DNA of 64,000 nt from an uncultured Muribaculaceae bacterium (GTDB taxonomy: Bacteria; Bacteroidota; Bacteroidia; Bacteroidales; Muribaculaceae). The stretch spans positions 62,001 to 126,000 of the forward strand of contig CAJTNN010000004.1 in NCBI GenBank assembly GCA_910577585.1, read 5' to 3'. A program made the translations under genes and the position numbers. Below are positions 54,954 through 63,855 of this stretch, in pieces; positions within the stretch are counted from its first letter, which is position 1, and every line of letters begins with the position of its first letter. The notes beneath the pieces are model-generated. The model had not been told where the DNA came from, made no database searches, and worked only from the letters and a program-made list of their open reading frames with translations.

Positions 54954-56066
54954 TTATATTTGTGTGTTATCTTTATTAGTGATTTTGGAAATTTCATCTA
55001 AATAAGCATCTACTACAATTTGCCTATCAAATTCCTTTTCCATTTTCTTTCTTCCCATTGCACCCATATCAGCTTGTTGACTACATGACATTTTCAGAAA
55101 CTTTTCAATCGCTTGAAAAAGTTCCTGACGATTGCGTTCTTCAAAAAGGAATCCTGTTACATTTTCATCTACAGCCTCCATGCACCCATATCTTCGGGTA
55201 GTTATTACGGGGCGTCCGGTCGAGGCAGCCTCTAAAATTACATTAGACATCCCCTCAGGGTAAAAGGTCGGGTGAATAAGACATGAGGCTTTCTCAATAA
55301 AAGGCCTCACATCTTTTTGTCGACCATGATAGACGATAATGCCATTTTCATGTAGGTCATTCAGGATTTTGACATAATTCTCCTCACACATGCCAATTAC
55401 ATGAAACTCTACATCCTTGTCCCCGGATTGCTTGAAATGTTTGGCCGCAGCCAAAAAATCATCTATTCCCTTCTCCTTCATAATTCTTGAAATGAATAAA
55501 AAGATGGTAGGATGTTGTGTGGGGAATGGTTTTGCAGAAAATTTTTTGAGGTTGGCACCTGACCCGGGAATGAGCCTGCCTAAGGAACATTGAAATATAT
55601 TTTTATTAAAGAAGTTATAGTTTCCGCGATTTTGGAAGAAGATGCATGACGCCTTTTTTAACCCAATCCGATATAGGACAGCTGTTATTTTCTGAAGGAT
55701 ACCACCGTTTTCAACTGCTGACCCCAACCCTGTGATATTAGCTATGTAAGGGGTATGGGTTATTCTGCAAGCGAGACCACCGTAAATATTTGGTTTTATT
55801 GTATAAGTTAGCACCACATTAGGTTGGCAGTGGCGTATGAGCTTAATGTATTGAAGGGTCAGATTTATATCTGTAATTGGATTCGTGCCTCGTCGTGAAA
55901 TCTCAATATTTACTACTTCGCATCCCAATTGTCTGATTTCATCATCACGGTCACTGCGAGGGATTGCAACAGTGACCCTGTTCCCGCAATCAAGGAGTGC
56001 TCTGACAACTTCTTGGCGGAAGTTGAGAAGTCCGCCCCCATTATTTGCAATAATAAGAATGTGCAT
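54954..56066 (-). CDS. Glycosyltransferase family 4
   Basis: 370 aa. GT-B fold: N-terminal MHILIIANNGGGLLNFRQEV, linker, then donor domain with FLFISRIMKEKGIDDFLAAA, EGMSNVILEAASTGRPVITT (the E-x7-E motif), and HPTFYPEGMSN. The overall pattern resembles galacturonosyl-/N-acetylgalactosaminyl-transferases of capsule loci (PglA-like). It adds a sugar to a lipid-linked acceptor in the cytoplasm. AT-rich relative to the core genome, as expected in a glycan island. Confidence 0.92.
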   Translation of the reverse strand: MHILIIANNGGGLLNFRQEVVRALLDCGNRVTVAIPRSDRDDEIRQLGCEVVNIEISRRGTNPITDINLTLQYIKLIRHCQPNVVLTYTIKPNIYGGLACRITHTPYIANITGLGSAVENGGILQKITAVLYRIGLKKASCIFFQNRGNYNFFNKNIFQCSLGRLIPGSGANLKKFSAKPFPTQHPTIFLFISRIMKEKGIDDFLAAAKHFKQSGDKDVEFHVIGMCEENYVKILNDLHENGIIVYHGRQKDVRPFIEKASCLIHPTFYPEGMSNVILEAASTGRPVITTRRYGCMEAVDENVTGFLFEERNRQELFQAIEKFLKMSCSQQADMGAMGRKKMEKEFDRQIVVDAYLDEISKITNKDNTQI

Positions 56067-56089
56067 TATTGTAGAAATTTCTAATACTC

Positions 56090-56716
56090 TTAGATTCGTT
56101 TAGCAGGACAACCGAACACAGTCACCCCCTCCTTCACGCTTCGTATCACGAAACTGCATGCGCCTACCTTAGCACGGTCGTGCAGTGTGACGCGGTGATT
56201 GATGACAGCTGAGGTGTGTACAGTGGTTTCATCCTTGATTTTAATTCCCCCGACGCAGGTGACATGGGTGTCGATACGGTTGAAGTTCCCGATTTCGGCA
56301 TCATGCCCAATCACCGTATACGACTGAATCATATTATAATCCCCTACCCGGCAATCAGCCCCCAGCGATGTAAAAGCTGCAATGATATTCCCCTTGCCAA
56401 TCTTCACATTCGAACCCACTCGAGCCGATTGATGTATAAGATTGATAAACTCAGCCCCACGTGCAATAAGATTCTCGATGCATTCGCAGCGAGCATCTCC
56501 GCCGATTGAGAAAGTGAATACATCCTCCTTCGCAGGCACATAATCGCGAATTGTGCCCAACACCGGCGGATAATTCTCAAACCCCTCCAGAGCCGTGAGA
56601 TTATCATCCACAAACCCCTTGATCTCAAACTCCGAACCATACCCGACGCATTCACGCGCGATATCAAATATCGTACGGCCCATGCCCCCGGCCCCTATAA
56701 TCACTAATTTTTTCAT
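56090..56716 (-). CDS. PglD-like sugar acetyltransferase (hexapeptide repeat)
   Basis: 208 aa. N-terminal Rossmann-like sugar-nucleotide-binding part (KLVIIGAGGMGRTIFDIAR) and C-terminal left-handed beta-helix of hexapeptide repeats (GNIIAAFTSLGADCRVGDYN, IGNFNRIDTHVTC, KVGACSFVIRSV). PglD-type enzymes N-acetylate a UDP-4-amino sugar to give di-N-acetylbacillosamine; related members work on other amino sugars. A matching aminotransferase and dehydratase are not in the window, so the real substrate is open. Confidence 0.88.
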   Translation of the reverse strand: MKKLVIIGAGGMGRTIFDIARECVGYGSEFEIKGFVDDNLTALEGFENYPPVLGTIRDYVPAKEDVFTFSIGGDARCECIENLIARGAEFINLIHQSARVGSNVKIGKGNIIAAFTSLGADCRVGDYNMIQSYTVIGHDAEIGNFNRIDTHVTCVGGIKIKDETTVHTSAVINHRVTLHDRAKVGACSFVIRSVKEGVTVFGCPAKRI

Positions 56717-56722
56717 TATCAG

Positions 56723-57886
56723 TTATCCTTTTTTTACTACAGATTCAAATACTTTGGTCAATTCTTTCGCGATTGCCTCGGGAGAGAATTGCTCTTCGCA
56801 GGATTTTGCAATTCCAAGTCGGTCGTAAGAGTTGTAGTTGGCTATCATTTCATCTATTGCGGCTGCCATTGCATCTGAATCATCCACCGGAACAAGGAGA
56901 CCATTATTTTCATTTATACACTCCCTAATTCCTCCGCATATAGTTGCAATCACCGGCAAGCCGAGCGATAATGCCTCCAATACAGCGACTGAGAAATTTT
57001 CATTACGAGATGGAAGAACAAAAACATGGCTTTTCTTCAACTCACCTACAATCTTCTCCTTATTCATCCGCCCAAGGAGATGTATTCGATCTTGAAGACC
57101 CGCATCTTCAATCTGTTGTTGTAAAGCCGCGCGCTCCTCGCCATCGCCTATGATGTCAAGCTGCCACTTTTCTTTTGGGCTATTTACTTTCTTCATAGCG
57201 TCGATAAGCATATCGAAACCTTTGCGCTTTATAAGACTGGCAGTTGAGATAAATCTTAGCGTAGAGGGTGATTTTTCAAAAGAAATAGGATTCTTACTTA
57301 GGCCAAATTCTGGGCCGAACATATTGTGTATCACTGTAGACTCTACTCCATACTTCTTTTTAAGATTATTTGACAGTGGTTGGGATACAGAAATTAGTTT
57401 GTCTACGCCGTTAAATGCTATGCGTGCAAGAGAGTCGTTTGTAGAGGAGATAGTATTTTCATTAAACTTTGACCAATGTTCAATGCCCACCAGTGGTATG
57501 TTGAAATTCTCCTTGATTCTTGTCCCTATGGCAGTGCACCAGAAAAAATGTGAATAAATAATATCAGGTTTCCAATATTTCTTGATTATCTTATTTATAA
57601 TTCTCTGATAGACTGGAATTTTATATTTATTCCAGTATGTAAAAAATCCTATAGTTTTATGAAAAATACTTTCTGGGAGTGCTACAAAATTAAAGTAAAT
57701 AACCCCGTTATTAGTTGTTTTATGTAGGCCTGGATGTCCACGAAATAATTTAAATCTGCCATCAAAACTCACAACAATTACTTCATGTCCAATTTTGGCA
57801 AGTGTTTCAGCCTGATCTTTTTCAAAACATCCCCACTGTGGGTAACGTTTAGATGGGACGCCCCTTGAAATAATTAGTATTCTCAT
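56723..57886 (-). CDS. Glycosyltransferase family 4 (GT-B)
   Basis: 387 aa. MRILIISRGVPSKRYPQWG at the N-terminus, and in the donor domain RFISTASLIKRKGFDMLIDA, DIIGDGEERAAL and the FSVAVLEALSLGLPVIATIC (E-x7-E). A retaining transferase for the repeat unit. Strongly AT-rich codon use. Directly upstream of the acetyltransferase gene (6 bp). Confidence 0.93.
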   Translation of the reverse strand: MRILIISRGVPSKRYPQWGCFEKDQAETLAKIGHEVIVVSFDGRFKLFRGHPGLHKTTNNGVIYFNFVALPESIFHKTIGFFTYWNKYKIPVYQRIINKIIKKYWKPDIIYSHFFWCTAIGTRIKENFNIPLVGIEHWSKFNENTISSTNDSLARIAFNGVDKLISVSQPLSNNLKKKYGVESTVIHNMFGPEFGLSKNPISFEKSPSTLRFISTASLIKRKGFDMLIDAMKKVNSPKEKWQLDIIGDGEERAALQQQIEDAGLQDRIHLLGRMNKEKIVGELKKSHVFVLPSRNENFSVAVLEALSLGLPVIATICGGIRECINENNGLLVPVDDSDAMAAAIDEMIANYNSYDRLGIAKSCEEQFSPEAIAKELTKVFESVVKKG

Positions 57887-58120
57887 ATCATGTTTGTAAT
57901 TATGTGGTTGTTAAGACTTTAATCTCAAATGTGATTCTTTTAAAAGAATGAATTTAGCAATAATTTCGCTTTCTCTTCGGTGTCATTGGGTGCGTAACAG
58001 TTCATTAGCGGCTGATTCTCCGATAGCAATTGCTTGAAGAGAAAGCGAAATGAGATGTTCGTTAGCTCTTATAAACTACTTAAAGAATTGCATAGAAGAT
58101 TAGAGGAGAGTTTAAATCGA

Positions 58121-59023
58121 TTATTTCATAAAAGTGGAGCAATCCAACATGTCTCCGAATTGCAGATCGAATGCATCAGGAGTGAATTTCATATAACCGG
58201 CAGATGGATAAAATGTTAGTTCTCCAAAATAGATTTTGCCACTGACGTTGTATAAATCTACCCTTACAAATGGAAAATCAGTTGATAGAATGCGTGCAAC
58301 CTCAAGCATTTCATCAAGATTTTCCGGTTGTAGTAGTGATGAAGTGTCTTGTGGATACTCATAATCTACATCAATTCGTCTCCAATCCGTAGTATAGAAG
58401 TTACGTTTGTGGCCGATAAAGCGATCTTTATCAACTATTATAAACTGGGGAGACCCATTGAAACAGAAAATTTTGAAATCTTCAACTCCACATTCAGGTT
58501 TTTCAGGATTTATCAGAAGTTGTTCGGCAATAATTCTCGGTTTTGAGGTATTATAGTATGCCCATTCTCTTGCAGCATTAACCCCTCTGATTAATTTTTT
58601 ATTTAGAGAGTTGACGGTAGCTTCTATGTCAAGCTTTTTCTTGTCCGGCACGAGCAATACATTTAATCCGCCTCCTCCATTCGTGGTTTTAAGGACAAAG
58701 GAATTGGGGAGACTATTAAAATCAATCAATGCTGCATTATCCCAAACACCGTAGGAATCAACTAAGATATGTTTTAGACCCTTCTCTTTAACGTAGGTTC
58801 TGACATCTTGTTTATCCACGCAAATATGCATAATCGGGTTGTGATAATACAACTTGTAGGATTGAAGTTTCTCACTGAGTCGTTCAGGATGTTTGAAGTT
58901 ACCCCATCTCCCCATTTTAATCCGATACTGGAGATGTAGCATGACTGAGTCTGGAATCCATTGAAGGCATTTTAAGATTCCAAACCTAATATTCTGACTT
59001 TTGATTATTTTCTTATAGTCCAT
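58121..59023 (-). CDS. TupA-like ATP-grasp protein
   Basis: 300 aa. The N-terminal SEKLQSYKLYYHNPIMHICV and VDKQDVRTYVKEKG are typical of the TupA/ATPgrasp_TupA family in capsule loci. The ATP-grasp core has LKTTNGGGGLNVLLV (P-loop-like), IIAEQLL, EDFKIFCFNGSPQFIIVDKD and FVRVDLYNVSGKIYFGELTF. TupA was named for teichuronopeptide synthesis, in which it makes amide or peptide links, so here it may attach an amino acid or other carboxylate to a sugar. The 57887-58120 gap has no gene. Confidence 0.88.
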   Translation of the reverse strand: MDYKKIIKSQNIRFGILKCLQWIPDSVMLHLQYRIKMGRWGNFKHPERLSEKLQSYKLYYHNPIMHICVDKQDVRTYVKEKGLKHILVDSYGVWDNAALIDFNSLPNSFVLKTTNGGGGLNVLLVPDKKKLDIEATVNSLNKKLIRGVNAAREWAYYNTSKPRIIAEQLLINPEKPECGVEDFKIFCFNGSPQFIIVDKDRFIGHKRNFYTTDWRRIDVDYEYPQDTSSLLQPENLDEMLEVARILSTDFPFVRVDLYNVSGKIYFGELTFYPSAGYMKFTPDAFDLQFGDMLDCSTFMK

Positions 59024-59249
59024 ATGTTTTTAAGGGCTTAAGTATAAATTCTTGTTCTTAAACTTTTGGAATCTCCTGCACTCATACTTCCTTCGAAATT
59101 TGAAGATTTTAGGATATGTAGAATAAATATTCCTAAACTCTTTGCCATCTCTTACCCGATTCACCTTAATTATCAGCAATTGCTTATAACACTATTGGTC
59201 TAAGTGGCATATGGTTAAGTCTACGCTGAAGAGCGACAAATGCATCTAC

Positions 59250-59924
59250 TTATCGATTCAGCAGCAGTATAGGTGCTGTACGCGAGTTGAAGAATCCGTA
59301 GTAGCGTCTGCGCCGGGGTGTGCTGGATGTGACATCGCAGGGGGCAAACACCTGACACAATTCAAGGCTCCTCCTCCACCATCCGCCGGAGGCAACCACA
59401 TGCCACACTCCATATTTGCGGATGAAGAGGATGGCGATGGCGCAGGGGTATTGGACGATATCCTCTGCCGGAGGGAAGTAGCCGTCAGATTCTATTCTCA
59501 GACATTGCTGACCGCCGCGGCGCGCGATAGCCAAGGCATTAGCACCGTCGCGGTCGTGATAAAAGGTGTATCGTCTGTTGGCCCGATCATATCTCACCTC
59601 GATTGCGCAGCCCGAAAGTGCATCGGTGGCCACAATCATTCCCTCGCTGATCTCATTATGGGGAATCTCGACGTATCCCAACCCCGTATAGGTGTTTGGT
59701 GGATTATAGGGGAAATACCGGTCGCGGCCTAAGGGGGTAGGTTGCATGCGTAGGAAGTACCATCCGTAACCACGTTCCAGTGGAGTCGGTGGTCGCTCAG
59801 TGATTCTCACGTTTCCTCCATACGGTATGGCTGCCCTTGTGGGGCCCAGACTCAATCCATCGAGGAAATAATAACTGCGCTCAATCTCGCCACGTGGATT
59901 ATTTCTCAGATTGTCGAGCGGCAT
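59250..59924 (-). CDS. Unknown protein with CNF1/BLF1-like LSGC motif
   Basis: 224 aa, no signal peptide. The sequence contains VATDALSGCAIEVRYD (98-113) with Thr100, Cys106, and a later His123 in YTFYHDRDG. Cytotoxic necrotizing factor 1 (Cys866, His881) and Burkholderia lethal factor 1 (Thr88, Cys94, His106) share an LSGC motif in a deamidase fold, with Thr six residues before Cys as here. The Cys-His spacing is 17 here versus 15 and 12. The rest has no recognised similarity by eye. It starts 6 bp after the Gtf3-like gene stop, so it is an operon member. A Gln deamidase/Cys hydrolase role is inference from the motif. Confidence 0.7.
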   Translation of the reverse strand: MPLDNLRNNPRGEIERSYYFLDGLSLGPTRAAIPYGGNVRITERPPTPLERGYGWYFLRMQPTPLGRDRYFPYNPPNTYTGLGYVEIPHNEISEGMIVATDALSGCAIEVRYDRANRRYTFYHDRDGANALAIARRGGQQCLRIESDGYFPPAEDIVQYPCAIAILFIRKYGVWHVVASGGWWRRSLELCQVFAPCDVTSSTPRRRRYYGFFNSRTAPILLLNR

Positions 59925-59930
59925 GGTTGA

Positions 59931-60965
59931 CTATTCTGGCGGAGAGTTCAAAGCCACTTCAAGCATGCCTCCATTACGCACAAGTTGCTGGAATTTCTTT
60001 ATATTTTGTAGAATCTCTGTATATTTTGCATCAGTTATCGACTTCAATCGCTGCGGAATCTCTTCAAGAGATGAAACTGCAATACCCAGATTGTTTTGCA
60101 CAATGAATTCAGCAAGAGCCGATTCGTTCCATACTATCTGTGGTTTGCCGGACGCAATATATAGGGATGCCTTATGGGAGGCATTAAATTTCAGATAATC
60201 CCCCATTTGCCCGGTGCATGTTGATAGAGAGTCTCCATCCCATACTAATCCCCAGTCCCCTTTTATTCCATTGATTTGATCGGGGTGAAATTTCCCTTCA
60301 TAGGAGATGCCGTTAGGCCACTCATACTCTACAGGGAGGCCATAGAGAAATAGATTATGAGGAGATAAAGTCTCTTTAATTTTATAGAGGAACTCACTCT
60401 TTTTGAGGTTGCCGGCAAATACGATGGAATAATCCGGAGAGGCACAGCTATTAATACAGCTATTAATGATACACTCTCCTTCAGCATAATAATCGAAACA
60501 TCCCAGAATAGTCATAGGTGTAGATACTCCGTTTTGCTGAAGATACTTTTTCATAGCGGGCGTATGAACAAGCAGACGCGAAACAGAATTCATGATTGAT
60601 ATTTCCCGCTTGCTAATTTGGCCGAACATGCGCAACGAATCAATATCATGAATCAGGAGAGTCACATGGCGTTTTTTAAGCATGCGGGTAATGAGCTGAA
60701 TGGCACGAGTCCCAAGACGGTAACCTGGATATTGTATGATAATATCCTCAGGTCGTTGACGCCTAATCTTAGGGATGGCTTTGCCAATCTCATGGAGATG
60801 TTTAATAATTGCGTGGAGTTTGGAAAGATTGGAAGGATAAACTATTTGCGTCTCTTGATATCCCAATCTTACCAAAGTCTTATTTACATCGGTTCGTGCC
60901 TTGTCAGCTGCGTTAAAACGCAGAGAATTATCACCACCGAGAATATTAATTAGTACTTTAGACAT
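59931..60965 (-). CDS. Gtf3-like glycosyltransferase
   Basis: 344 aa. Matches the glucosyltransferase 3 / galactofuranosyltransferase-like family: DIIIQYPGYRLG, LLIHDIDSLRMFG, and the C-terminal GDWGLVWDGDSLSTCTGQMG, DYLKFNASHKASLYIASGKP and NLGIAVSSLEEI. GT-B fold, cytoplasmic. There is a small tandem duplication encoding INSC-INSC around 60440-60475. First gene of the glycan operon, preceded by an inverted repeat in its leader. Confidence 0.88.
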   Translation of the reverse strand: MSKVLINILGGDNSLRFNAADKARTDVNKTLVRLGYQETQIVYPSNLSKLHAIIKHLHEIGKAIPKIRRQRPEDIIIQYPGYRLGTRAIQLITRMLKKRHVTLLIHDIDSLRMFGQISKREISIMNSVSRLLVHTPAMKKYLQQNGVSTPMTILGCFDYYAEGECIINSCINSCASPDYSIVFAGNLKKSEFLYKIKETLSPHNLFLYGLPVEYEWPNGISYEGKFHPDQINGIKGDWGLVWDGDSLSTCTGQMGDYLKFNASHKASLYIASGKPQIVWNESALAEFIVQNNLGIAVSSLEEIPQRLKSITDAKYTEILQNIKKFQQLVRNGGMLEVALNSPPE

Positions 60966-60985
60966 TTAATTTGAGTATATATAGT

Positions 60986-61028
60986 CAAACTTTGTATATC
61001 CCTATGTTATAAGAATATACAAAGTTTG
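60986..61028. promoter_or_regulatory. Inverted repeat in leader of glycan operon
   Basis: CAAACTTTGTATAT (60986-60999) and ATATACAAAGTTTG (61015-61028) are perfect 14-bp arms around a 15-bp spacer, 20 bp upstream of the first glycan gene. It may be an operator, a leader hairpin or the amidase terminator. It is too compact for the usual Bacteroides invertible capsule promoter. Confidence 0.55.
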
Positions 61029-61049
61029 AGGTAATTGGCTGATAGATTT

Positions 61050-61637
61050 TCATTTTTCGCCGGCATAAGCGGAGATGGCGCGGAAGTGGAGGTCGATGAT
61101 GGCCTCGCGTCCGGCGGGGGAGAGGAGGAAGTCGACGTCCTGACGGTTGTCCTGAAAGAGGTTCTCGGTCAGCACGGCGGGGCATCGGGTGTCGCGGCAC
61201 ATGGCCAGCGACTGGGTCCAGTAGCCGCACTGTGGCACCGCGCGGTTGCCCATCAGATCGAGGGCGCGGGCCTCGCGGGTGAAGTGTGCGGCGAGGCGCT
61301 TGCTGCGTTGGCTGGCGTTAGGGGCCACAAACACGCTGAATCCGCTGGCATTGCACCATGCCGTGCCGTTGCCGGCGGCGTTGTTGTGGATAGATACGCT
61401 GAGCACATTGGAAGCGCCGAGATGTGCGCAGTGGGCATTGATGCGGCGCACGCGCTCGCGAAGCGGGATGTCGGAGGTCTCGGGCGTCACTAGCTCTGCA
61501 TCATAACCGGCCTTCTTCAGTCGCGTCAGCAGAGCAGCAGCGATTTCGCGCGCATAGAGGTATTCACGCAAGCGGCCGTCGGGGCTGCGCTTTCCGGGAG
61601 TGTCGGCACCATGGCCGTTGTCGATAAGGATCTTCAT
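61050..61637 (-). CDS. N-acetylmuramoyl-L-alanine amidase (Amidase_3), no signal peptide
   Basis: 195 aa covering only the Amidase_3 domain. Zinc ligands His9, Glu25 and His84 (in SVSIHNNAAG), catalytic Glu158 in AVLTENLFQDN. It cleaves the bond between N-acetylmuramic acid and the stem peptide. There is no signal peptide, so export would need a holin or lysis. Such stand-alone amidases occur near capsule loci and in prophage remnants of Bacteroides. It is GC-rich, unlike the glycan genes. Confidence 0.92.
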   Translation of the reverse strand: MKILIDNGHGADTPGKRSPDGRLREYLYAREIAAALLTRLKKAGYDAELVTPETSDIPLRERVRRINAHCAHLGASNVLSVSIHNNAAGNGTAWCNASGFSVFVAPNASQRSKRLAAHFTREARALDLMGNRAVPQCGYWTQSLAMCRDTRCPAVLTENLFQDNRQDVDFLLSPAGREAIIDLHFRAISAYAGEK

Positions 61638-61710
61638 AGAGTTTTACTTTTATCGGTTTGTAGCCGTAAAGTAAAGTGTTGAGGTGTTCAACTACTCCAT
61701 AAGCATTGAC

Positions 61711-62391
61711 TTACTTCGACTTCACCGGTATAGGCTCTATGCAGCTTGCCATGATATCCATCAGCTTCGCCAGACCCTCGGTGCGCGGTTGCTGCGACGC
61801 GCTGACGTGCACCTGATATTTGGCCGTCTGATTTGTGGTGCGAGTGTTCTCGCGCGAGGTGCTGACCTTGCCCGAGATTGATGCCTTTGTAAAGAACCAG
61901 TTGGCCGATATGTCGGTAGAGACCTCAGCCTGGGTGTTGGATTTATTGACGTTGGTGTCGGTGACCTCCATCTGGAAATCCACATCCACGCGGTCGATGA
62001 GCAGCGCCGGAATCGGCACCAGTCCGATAAACGGGGCTTTCACCTGCTGGCGCATCAGTGTCGGGGTCTTATCCTCCTCGATTACCGGACGCTCGAGGTC
62101 GAACTCGAGGATGCGGGTAGTCTTCTTGTCACCCTCCCCGTCGAAGGCCACTTTCTGATAATATTGCCATGCCAGGGCTGCCAAGCGCTCCTGAGCCTCG
62201 GCGGCTGCAAACATCGGAGCGCCTATAAGTTCGCTCATCGGCAGCCCCTGGAATTTGTCGGCTATATCATCGGTATCCACATCAGCAGACTTGGCAGTTG
62301 CCGGCGGGTTTTGGATAATGCTTTCGGCTTGATGCAGTGCCTCCATGGCGGCGGCCTGTATGCTTTCCTGTTTTTTGGGGTCCTCTTTCAT
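61711..62391 (-). CDS. DUF2589-type protein 1
   Basis: 226 aa. LPMSELIGAPMFAAAEAQERLA (split across strands) at about 54-75 and LIDRVDVDFQMEVTD at about 131-145 are the signatures of DUF2589. No signal peptide. The C-terminal part is beta-rich (QAEVSTDISANWFFTKASI). DUF2589 proteins often occur in pairs with other uncharacterised genes; function unknown. It is followed by a 20-bp inverted repeat. Confidence 0.88.
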   Translation of the reverse strand: MKEDPKKQESIQAAAMEALHQAESIIQNPPATAKSADVDTDDIADKFQGLPMSELIGAPMFAAAEAQERLAALAWQYYQKVAFDGEGDKKTTRILEFDLERPVIEEDKTPTLMRQQVKAPFIGLVPIPALLIDRVDVDFQMEVTDTNVNKSNTQAEVSTDISANWFFTKASISGKVSTSRENTRTTNQTAKYQVHVSASQQPRTEGLAKLMDIMASCIEPIPVKSK

Positions 62392-62406
62392 GACTTTGAT
62401 TTAGAC

Positions 62407-62485
62407 AAGTAGTTGCGAGGAATTAAACATCATAAGTGATCCTTTTTCAAAGAATGATTTGTTCATTAATTCTTCGCAACTACTT
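62407..62485. repeat. 20-bp inverted repeat between the DUF2589 genes
   Basis: AAGTAGTTGCGAGGAATTAA (62407-62426) and TTAATTCTTCGCAACTACTT (62466-62485) are complementary with one mismatch, around a 39-nt loop. It is in the gap between two cotranscribed genes. It may be a processing hairpin, terminator or site for a recombinase. Confidence 0.7.
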
Positions 62486-62503
62486 AGTGATAAAGGTGGT
62501 AAG

Positions 62504-62956
62504 TCACAGTTGCTTGTAGTATTGTTCGAGTATACGGCTGAGAGCTTCGGGAGTCTGCGTGGCTTTGAAGCGGAGGGTGAAATGCATCGTGTCGGAATCC
62601 TTGGGGTGGATCCCGTCGAGAATCATCTGCAGGTCTGCATGGCTGAGGGTGGCAGCGTTAGCGATATCGGCCGACACCGCCTCAGCCACATCCGCTACCT
62701 TCGCATTGAAGCTGACCTCCACATCATCCAAGGCCAGGGTGTTGTGCGGCAGGAGTGTCACGAGAGGCACCTCCATCTCACGGTCATCGAGCAACATGCG
62801 CTTCGTTACGGGACGCCCGTTTCCGGCATCCCAGAAGCGGTTGAGGCTCGCCATCTGCTCACCTTGCATCATATCCTGCGCCGAGCTCACAGCGCTCTGT
62901 ATCCCCTTCAGGATATCTGACAGAGAATGTGGCTGTTTCCGATTGAAGATTCCCAT
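62504..62956 (-). CDS. DUF2589-type protein 2
   Basis: 150 aa. SLSDILKGIQSAVSSAQDMM (about 12-31) and LALDDVEVSFNAKVADVAEA (about 74-93) align with the pattern of the first DUF2589 protein (helix, then VDV-F strand). Shorter, with a helical C-terminus. Function unknown. It is 28 bp downstream of the 62985 gene. Confidence 0.82.
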   Translation of the reverse strand: MGIFNRKQPHSLSDILKGIQSAVSSAQDMMQGEQMASLNRFWDAGNGRPVTKRMLLDDREMEVPLVTLLPHNTLALDDVEVSFNAKVADVAEAVSADIANAATLSHADLQMILDGIHPKDSDTMHFTLRFKATQTPEALSRILEQYYKQL

Positions 62957-62984
62957 GATGGGTTACTTGCAGAAATAGAGGTTG

Positions 62985-63845
62985 TCAGTATTTATCAGCA
63001 GAATCATCGGCGTTGCCGTCATACATCATCCAGCCTAAAGTAAAGAAGATAGTCACAACTATCAACAGAAGGATTACTTTCTCTCCTGCATAGGCTTTAA
63101 AAACCGGCGTGAAGAGGGCTACAAGCAACGTGATTATGGCTACGACCAAAGTCTTCTGAGCCTTGTCGACCTGGGCCGCTGCCAGTGACAGCGAACGTTT
63201 GGCCACCTGCTCCTCCGGCGATTGAAAATCATTCTCTACCAAGTCGGCCAGGGCAATGGTCGGATAGGCATGGGAGGTAAGATATCGCAAAAGTTCCTCT
63301 TTAAGCTGATGGCTGATACCTATTTCTACGAGCATATTCCCATCGGCCAACGTGATGCCTTTGCACGTTATCTCCTCAATATAGCCGGAACGTGTGCGGT
63401 CTTCAACTCTAAGCACAACGTTATCAGCAATACTATCTTTATTCACGTTGGTGTAATATTCTCCACTCCTTCTGCTTGATTCTTGGTGCCAATTAATTGT
63501 GAAAGTATCCGATGGTTGATAGAACAGAGCCGAGGGAAACGATGAGTCATGCGCCATGAAGTAGACCAACTTATTCTCTTCAAGATATCTCATCAGCGAG
63601 ACGAATCCGACTATTTCCTCGCGCAATTTCCGGGATGCATGCCCACCGTCGGCGATGGCCAGCAGAGCGGATACACGCTGCCCGAATGACGGACCACCAC
63701 CTATCGTACCGCAAAACACGAATGCAGCCTCGCCGGTTTTGAAGAGAATATCTTTCACCAGCATCCCCACCATTTTATGGCCAGCATTATCCTGATTCAG
63801 AATGTTTCTGGTGAGGGATTTCTCTAATTCGGTAAAGTGGGGCAT
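62985..63845 (-). CDS. Two-TM protein of DUF2589 cluster
   Basis: 286 aa, soluble ~225 residues then two TM helices (about 230-250 TLVVAIITLLVALFTPVFKA and 255-275 VILLLIVVTIFFTLGWMMY). The soluble part is mixed alpha/beta and includes YLEENKLVYFMAH and a YIEEITCKGITLAD stretch. No family recognised. It is oriented with the bulk of the protein on the cytoplasmic side. Its position with the DUF2589 genes suggests it anchors them to the membrane. Confidence 0.8.
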   Translation of the reverse strand: MPHFTELEKSLTRNILNQDNAGHKMVGMLVKDILFKTGEAAFVFCGTIGGGPSFGQRVSALLAIADGGHASRKLREEIVGFVSLMRYLEENKLVYFMAHDSSFPSALFYQPSDTFTINWHQESSRRSGEYYTNVNKDSIADNVVLRVEDRTRSGYIEEITCKGITLADGNMLVEIGISHQLKEELLRYLTSHAYPTIALADLVENDFQSPEEQVAKRSLSLAAAQVDKAQKTLVVAIITLLVALFTPVFKAYAGEKVILLLIVVTIFFTLGWMMYDGNADDSADKY

Positions 63846-63855
63846 TGGGGAGGTC

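Noticed and set aside
60986..61028. Invertible capsule promoter
   Set aside because: The two arms are only 15 bp apart; known Bacteroides invertible promoters have arms separated by well over 100 bp.
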